Of a DNA stretch of 64,000 nt, positions 59,427 through 64,000 are shown piece by piece. The stretch comes from Neoasaia chiangmaiensis (GTDB lineage: Bacteria; Pseudomonadota; Alphaproteobacteria; Acetobacterales; Acetobacteraceae), in NCBI RefSeq assembly GCF_002005465.1, contig NZ_CP014691.1, forward strand, positions 2,054,501 through 2,118,500, in the 5' to 3' direction. Made by a program: the position numbers and the translations under genes. Position 1 is the stretch's first letter. The number at the start of each line of letters is the position of its first letter. The notes beneath the pieces were generated by a model. It had not been told where the DNA came from, ran no database searches, and saw nothing but the letters and a program-made list of their open reading frames with translations.

Positions 59427-62102
59427 ATGCAGGCCGACGCCGGCACGCCGATACGATCGCGTTCGCATCCGTCACGATTCATCGTCGCCCGACTCCTTGG
59501 CCTTGTGGCGATTGCCGCCATGGTATCGTTCCAGGTCGGCCCGGCCGCGGCGGAAACCCCGGCAAAAGCCGATGCAACGGCCGCCGCGCCGCGCCTGTCC
59601 AACGCACAGGCCCAGCAACTTCTGGGCGTTCTGAAGGACGACACCAGGCGGCAGCAGTTCATCACAACGCTGCAGAATCTGACGGTGGCGCAGGAAGCCG
59701 CACCGGCCGGCGCCGCCAAGGCTCCGACGGCGGACCCCAAATCGCTGCGCCCCGACGGGCTGGGCGCCGATCTTGTCGGTGGACTGACCTCCTTCGGTCA
59801 TTCGGCCGGCCATCAGACGCAGGCGTTGTTTCGCACGGTCGTGGATTTCCGCGAAATCGCGCCCTGGACGCGGCAGATCGAACGTGATCCGCAGGCACAG
59901 GCCCGCATCCTTCAGCTTCTGATCCGCGCGGCTATCCTGATCGTCGTGAGTGGCGCGCTGTTCGTGCTGGTGCGTCTGGCACTCCGCAAGCCACGCCGCA
60001 AGCTGGAAGAAGCCGCGCGTATTCGCAGCCTGCATGAACTGGTCGATGAACGGCACGATCGGCAGGCGGCGGAAGCGGCTGCCAATCGCGATGCAGCCGC
60101 CGAGAGTTCGGCTGAAACCGCGTCGCCCGCCACCGGCGCTGCGCCGCAGGAAAGCCCGGCCCTGCCGCCCGGCACCGACAGCCAGGCGGAAGACGCGCCG
60201 GAGAAGGCATCGCGTCGTGTTCCAGTCGGTGACGAGATTGCCGACGATCCGGAGATATCGGAACCGGAAAAGATCGCCCGCAATCAGGCGGAAATCGAGG
60301 AAGACCGCGCCGCGCGTGTTCGCCATCAGGGCGCCCTGGCGCGCCTGATGCTGTCGATCCGCCGGCTGCCCTACACTTTTGGCGCGTTTCTGCTCGATCT
60401 CATGCCTGTTGCAATGGTGCCTTTGACGGCGCTTGTCGTGGCTGCGGCCGATCCGGGCGCCACGCCGGCGACCGAGACGGCCCTGCGGGATATCGCGTTG
60501 GTGGCGATGATCGGCGGTAGCGCCGTCGCGGTGGCGCGCGCGCTTCTGGCCCCGTCGCATCCCTGGCTTCGCCTGTTGATGATTTCCAACTGGGCGGCGG
60601 AATACCTGTTCCGATGGACGCGTCTGCTGGTCATCATCGGCGCGACGGGGGCCGCGATCATCGGCCTGCTCGGCGATTGTGCCCTGCCGGATGCCATCAC
60701 CACGGCGCTGGCGAAAGTTCTCGCGTTGATCCTGCACGTATCGGTTGCTGTGATGATCCTGCGCAGCCGTGCGCATGTCATGGCGCTGTGCCAGCGTGCA
60801 ACACGCATCGGTTATGCGTCCCACGCGCTTTTGCTGGTCGGGCGCGTCTGGTGGATCGCGGCGTTGTTCTTCGATCTCAGCCTCTGGCTGGTGTGGGCGG
60901 CGGAAATCCGCCACGGGTATGCGGCGATCTGGGAAATCTTCCTGCGTAGCGTCGCCGCGCTGGTGATTGTCCGGATTTTGAGCATCGCCACGTATGGCCT
61001 GCTGGAGCGCGCCTTCCGGCTCGCGCCGGACTGGGCGGCTCTGACGGACGACACAAAGGGACGCCTGAGCGCCTACTATCCGATCGCGCGGCGTATCCTC
61101 GGCGTGCTCACCGTGCTGGTGACCGTGCTGGCGCTGGCGGTTGCCTGGGGTGTGCCCGTGCGGGCGCTGTTCGGTCCCGGCGGGATCGGCAGCCGGGTGG
61201 CCTCCTCGACCTTCACGATCCTGGTAGCGCTGACGCTGGCCGCCGTTGTGTGGGAGATCGCGAACCTCGCGATGGAGCGGCATATGAAGCGCGTTGTCGA
61301 TCTGGAGGACGGCAAGGTCCGGGTCGCACGTATTCGTACGCTTCAACCGATGATGCGGATCATCCTGATGGTCGTGCTGTCTGTCGTCATCGGCCTGACG
61401 GTTCTCAGCCAGCTCGGCATCAATACCGGACCGCTGCTGGCGGGGGCATCGATCTTCGGTGTGGCGCTGGGCTTCGGTTCGCAAAAGCTGGTTCAGGATT
61501 TCATCAACGGCATCTTCCTGCTGCTGGAAAATGCGCTGACGGTTGGCGATGCCGTAACCCTGAATGGCACTTACGGCATCGTGGAGCGGCTTTCGCTGCG
61601 CACGGTGCATGTGCGGGCCAATGACGGGTCGATGAACATCTTCCCGTTCAGTTCACTGGGCCAGATCACCAACTACAATCGCGACTTCGCCCGTGCGATC
61701 ATCGTGGCCGAAGTCGGCTATGATGTGGATACGGACGACGTGGTGAAGGCGATCAACGACATTACTGCGGAGATGCGCGCCGATCCGGATTTCAAGGATC
61801 TGATCATCGACGATTTCCAGATGTGGGGCGTGGACTCGCTCAACGATTCGTCGGTGACGGTGCGCGGCACGCTGCCGACGACGACGGCGGGTCGCTGGCC
61901 GGTGCAGCGCCAGTTCTATCGTCGCATGAAGAAATGCTTCGATGCGCGCGGCATCACCATTCCTTTCCCGACGCGAACGCTGGAAATCGACGGACTGGAA
62001 AAGCTGGTGAACTACAGGGTGCCGTCAGGCATGGACGCTGCGCCGCCGCCGAAAGAGGCGGCGGAAGTGCAAACCGGCGCGGCCAGCAAACAGGGCGAGT
62101 AG
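59427..62102 (+). CDS. Large MscS-family mechanosensitive ion channel
   Basis: 891 aa. A signal-like N-terminus (LLGLVAIAAMVSFQVGPAAA) and a periplasmic segment precede about 11 membrane helices and the MscS core: ILMVVLSVVIGLTVLSQLGI, LLAGASIFGVALGFGSQKLV (TM3 pore helix), NGIFLLLENALTVGDAVTLN, GIVERLSLRTVHVRANDGSM. Residues about 195-300 are a long acidic, Ala/Glu-rich cytoplasmic loop between helices. It releases solutes during osmotic downshock. It is similar to the MscK/YbiO-type large channels. Confidence 0.9.
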   Translation: MQADAGTPIRSRSHPSRFIVARLLGLVAIAAMVSFQVGPAAAETPAKADATAAAPRLSNAQAQQLLGVLKDDTRRQQFITTLQNLTVAQEAAPAGAAKAPTADPKSLRPDGLGADLVGGLTSFGHSAGHQTQALFRTVVDFREIAPWTRQIERDPQAQARILQLLIRAAILIVVSGALFVLVRLALRKPRRKLEEAARIRSLHELVDERHDRQAAEAAANRDAAAESSAETASPATGAAPQESPALPPGTDSQAEDAPEKASRRVPVGDEIADDPEISEPEKIARNQAEIEEDRAARVRHQGALARLMLSIRRLPYTFGAFLLDLMPVAMVPLTALVVAAADPGATPATETALRDIALVAMIGGSAVAVARALLAPSHPWLRLLMISNWAAEYLFRWTRLLVIIGATGAAIIGLLGDCALPDAITTALAKVLALILHVSVAVMILRSRAHVMALCQRATRIGYASHALLLVGRVWWIAALFFDLSLWLVWAAEIRHGYAAIWEIFLRSVAALVIVRILSIATYGLLERAFRLAPDWAALTDDTKGRLSAYYPIARRILGVLTVLVTVLALAVAWGVPVRALFGPGGIGSRVASSTFTILVALTLAAVVWEIANLAMERHMKRVVDLEDGKVRVARIRTLQPMMRIILMVVLSVVIGLTVLSQLGINTGPLLAGASIFGVALGFGSQKLVQDFINGIFLLLENALTVGDAVTLNGTYGIVERLSLRTVHVRANDGSMNIFPFSSLGQITNYNRDFARAIIVAEVGYDVDTDDVVKAINDITAEMRADPDFKDLIIDDFQMWGVDSLNDSSVTVRGTLPTTTAGRWPVQRQFYRRMKKCFDARGITIPFPTRTLEIDGLEKLVNYRVPSGMDAAPPPKEAAEVQTGAASKQGE

Positions 62103-62133
62103 CGCGCCCTGCCTGCATCGTCCGGCGTGCCGC

Positions 62134-62313
62134 TCAGTTGTCGAGCTGGCGCGCCTCTTCCGGCAGCATGACGGGAATGCCGTCACGCACCGGATAGGCA
62201 AGATGCGCGCGGGGGCTGATGAGTTCCTGCGCTTCGCGGTCGTATTGCAGCGGCCCTTTGGTGACGGGACAGACAAGCATCGAAAGCAGGCGGGGGTCGA
62301 GTTCGGTCGTCAT
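62134..62313 (-). CDS. Trm112-family protein (YcaR-like)
   Basis: 59 aa from ATG 62313. [48 protein letters not shown] is the standard bacterial Trm112/YcaR pattern. Only one Cys of the usual CPxCKG remains (CPVTKG), common in proteobacterial members. It is an activator or stabiliser of methyltransferases in the family. It lies 1 nt after the LON-domain gene, so they are co-transcribed. Confidence 0.88.
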   Translation of the reverse strand: MTTELDPRLLSMLVCPVTKGPLQYDREAQELISPRAHLAYPVRDGIPVMLPEEARQLDN

Positions 62314-62314
62314 A

Positions 62315-63022
62315 TCATTCCTCATAGTCATCATCGTCATCGGGATCGACGTCTTCTTCCAGAAGGGTGAACAGCACTTCCGCTCGCGCGTCGATCGTGT
62401 CGGCTTCCAGCAAGGCCTGTTTTTCGTCGGCGCTGAAAGGCACGAGCATCGGCAGGACGACGAGAAGCGTGTCGTCCTCCATCTGCTCGATGACGGTCCA
62501 GCTCGTGCGGAGTTGATGCGCGGCGAAATAGCGCTTGAGCGATTCCATCAGGCGGTCGCGATCGATGGGCGCCGGTTCAAGTTCCGTCAGGTCGGCGGCG
62601 TAACCGGAGGCGTCGATGTTGGCGATGCGATAGCCGCGGGGCCCGTCCGACTCGCGCAGGATACGGAAACGCGCAACGCCGCTCAGCGTGATGGCGAAGG
62701 TGCCGTCCGCACGTTCGGTGAAAGCCGTGATACGACCGAGGCAGCCGACCTGATAGAGCGGCGGCGCGGGTTCGTCATCGGCTTCATCGCGCGGTTGCAC
62801 CATGCCGATCAGGCGGTTGCCGGCCAGCGCGTCCTCGATCAGCGCGATGTAACGCGGCTCGAAGACGTTCAGCGGCAGCTTGCCCCAGGGCAGGAGCAGC
62901 GCGCCGGAGAGGGGGAAAAGCCCGACCTGCGCCGGAATGTCGGCCAGCGTGGCCTCGTGCAGGCGCGGCAGGCGGCGGGGGATATCGTCCCCGCCAAAGA
63001 CGTCGCCGGAAGTTTCGCTCAT
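62315..63022 (-). CDS. LON substrate-binding-domain protein
   Basis: 235 aa. The LON N-terminal-type domain covers about residues 25-215: [79 protein letters not shown]. There is no ATPase or protease part. Family members (YbbN-neighbour type) are of unknown biochemical role. The gene overlaps the YbbN-like gene stop by 4 nt. Confidence 0.88.
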   Translation of the reverse strand: MSETSGDVFGGDDIPRRLPRLHEATLADIPAQVGLFPLSGALLLPWGKLPLNVFEPRYIALIEDALAGNRLIGMVQPRDEADDEPAPPLYQVGCLGRITAFTERADGTFAITLSGVARFRILRESDGPRGYRIANIDASGYAADLTELEPAPIDRDRLMESLKRYFAAHQLRTSWTVIEQMEDDTLLVVLPMLVPFSADEKQALLEADTIDARAEVLFTLLEEDVDPDDDDDYEE

Positions 63023-63996
63023 GCGAAAAGCATGGCCGACAGCTTGCGGCGCGCCGGCAGGGTGGCCGGGTCGGCATTACCCCAGGCCTCGAAGAAGCGC
63101 AGCAGTTCGGTCTTGGCCGCGCCGTTGTTCCAGTCGCGGTCCGTCCTGATGATGTCGAGCAGCGCCTGCGCCGCTTCCGCACGCTGACCGGCACCGTTCA
63201 GCGCGCCGGCCAGCCTGAAGCGAAGCGTATGGTCGCCGGGGCTTGCGGCCAGTTCCGTCCGCAGCCCATCCAGTGCGGCAGCGGCGGCGCGGCCTTCCTG
63301 ATGCAGGGCCAATGCTGCACGGGCCCCGCTGACTTCCGGGTGATCGGCCAGCTTGGCGGGAACCTGGCTCAGCGCCTCGGCGGCCCCCGCATCGTCGTCC
63401 AGCGCGATCAGCGCGCGGATCATGCCGCCCCAGCCATCCGGATTCTCCGGCTCGATCTCCAGAAGGGAGGCGAACAATCCGACCGCTTCCTCGGCACGGT
63501 TCTCCTGTAACGCGGTGCGCGCGGCGGCAAGGATGTCGGCGCTGGGCATGGCGCCGCCGGTCAATTTCAGCAGCGCCTCGATGAAGCGCTTCACTTCGCT
63601 CTCCGGTTGCGCGCCCTGGATCAGGTCGACGATCTGGCCCTTGTAAAACGCGGCCACCAGCGGGATCGACTGGATCGGCAGGCCGATCTGCGCCAGTTGC
63701 CCGGCGAGGGCCTGGTTGGCCTCGATATCCACCTTGACCAGCTTGACGCGTCCGCCAGCCGCCGTGACCACCTTTTCCAGAACAGGCGTGAACTGGCGGC
63801 AGGGACCACACCACGGTGCCCAGAAGTCCACCAGGACTGGCAGGTCGCGGCTGGCATCCAGCACTTCCGGCATGAAGCTGCGCTGGTCGGCATCCACGAT
63901 CATCACACTGCCGGCCTGGGGTGGCGCAGGTGTGTCGCTGATGAAGGAGGAGCCGGGTTGCTGACTGCCGCGCGGCTGTCCGATGAGATGATCCAT
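63019..63996 (-). CDS. Thioredoxin-domain co-chaperone YbbN/CnoX-like
   Basis: 325 aa. Thioredoxin domain at about residues 35-135 with LVDFWAPWCGPCRQFTPVLE (WCGPC active site) and IQSIPLVAAFYKGQIVDLIQ. The C-terminal half is a TPR-like tail (ARTALQENRAEEAVGLFASL; GAQRAEAAQALLDIIRTDRD), as in E. coli YbbN/CnoX, which protects proteins from oxidation and hands them to GroEL. It heads an operon with the LON-domain and Trm112-like genes. Confidence 0.9.
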   Translation of the reverse strand: MDHLIGQPRGSQQPGSSFISDTPAPPQAGSVMIVDADQRSFMPEVLDASRDLPVLVDFWAPWCGPCRQFTPVLEKVVTAAGGRVKLVKVDIEANQALAGQLAQIGLPIQSIPLVAAFYKGQIVDLIQGAQPESEVKRFIEALLKLTGGAMPSADILAAARTALQENRAEEAVGLFASLLEIEPENPDGWGGMIRALIALDDDAGAAEALSQVPAKLADHPEVSGARAALALHQEGRAAAAALDGLRTELAASPGDHTLRFRLAGALNGAGQRAEAAQALLDIIRTDRDWNNGAAKTELLRFFEAWGNADPATLPARRKLSAMLFA

Positions 63997-64000
63997 AAAA

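Noticed and set aside
59472-61610. 712-codon open frame on the minus strand
   Set aside because: It is antisense to the MscS channel; composition (Arg/His/Gln-rich) is that of a GC-rich shadow frame.
1-64000. CRISPR array or cas genes
   Set aside because: No regularly spaced short repeats and no Cas-like proteins were seen.

Overview
The window is about 64 kb of GC-rich chromosome from an alphaproteobacterium, most likely an acetic acid bacterium (Acetobacteraceae). This is inferred from the protein set: an erythritol-kinase-type FGGY kinase with a SorC regulator, ALAS-type HemA, an AlaC/LL-DAP-type aminotransferase next to hom, an OmpA-like lipoprotein next to a ClpP, and a flgBC-fliEQR-flhB flagellar block. 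The species cannot be fixed from the sequence alone.

Layout. 1-2.6 kb: a polyol kinase (cut by the window edge) with its SorC-type regulator, then an AraC-type regulator. 3.1-8.9 kb: an RND tripartite efflux operon in the order pump, adaptor, outer-membrane channel. 9.3-16.8 kb: a probable organosulfur acquisition unit, made of a TonB-dependent receptor divergent from a SfnB-like acyl-CoA-dehydrogenase-fold enzyme, an NtaA/DmoA-type FMN monooxygenase, an MFS transporter and a TauD-type dioxygenase. No SsuABC transporter is present.

16.8-34.7 kb: prophage DNA in a tRNA-Glu gene. A 53-bp direct repeat of the tRNA 3' part lies at 17574-17626 and 34611-34663. A tyrosine-recombinase gene or relic sits just before each copy, so two related elements were probably integrated in tandem and the left one is almost gone. 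The remaining ~17 kb element keeps a contractile-type baseplate plug, hub and spike. It also keeps a KilA-N protein, an ORF6N protein, three ribbon-helix-helix proteins with palindromic operators, a HigBA toxin-antitoxin pair, a DUF2335 protein and an initiator-like tRNA-Met. Capsid, terminase, sheath and tube genes are missing. At least six clean deletion junctions fuse or truncate phage genes, so it is a cryptic prophage. Its only long integrase lacks the N-terminal domain and has Lys in place of the second catalytic Arg.

34.7-64 kb: core chromosome. A minus-strand run holds aminotransferase, hom, glpX and recJ, and an OmpA-like lipoprotein. Next come clpP, two tandem diiron ferritin-like proteins, recA, and the flagellar genes flhB-fliR-fliQ-fliE-flgC-flgB divergent from fliO-fliP. 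These are followed by a GGT-like lipoprotein, a DsbA-family protein, a glycosyltransferase, an exported methyltransferase, a DUF4174 protein and an MFS transporter. The window ends with a degenerate EAL protein, hemA, a large MscS channel, a Trm112-like protein, a LON substrate-binding-domain protein and a YbbN-like thioredoxin.

All family calls come from reading the translated sequences for motifs and overall pattern. No database search was possible.
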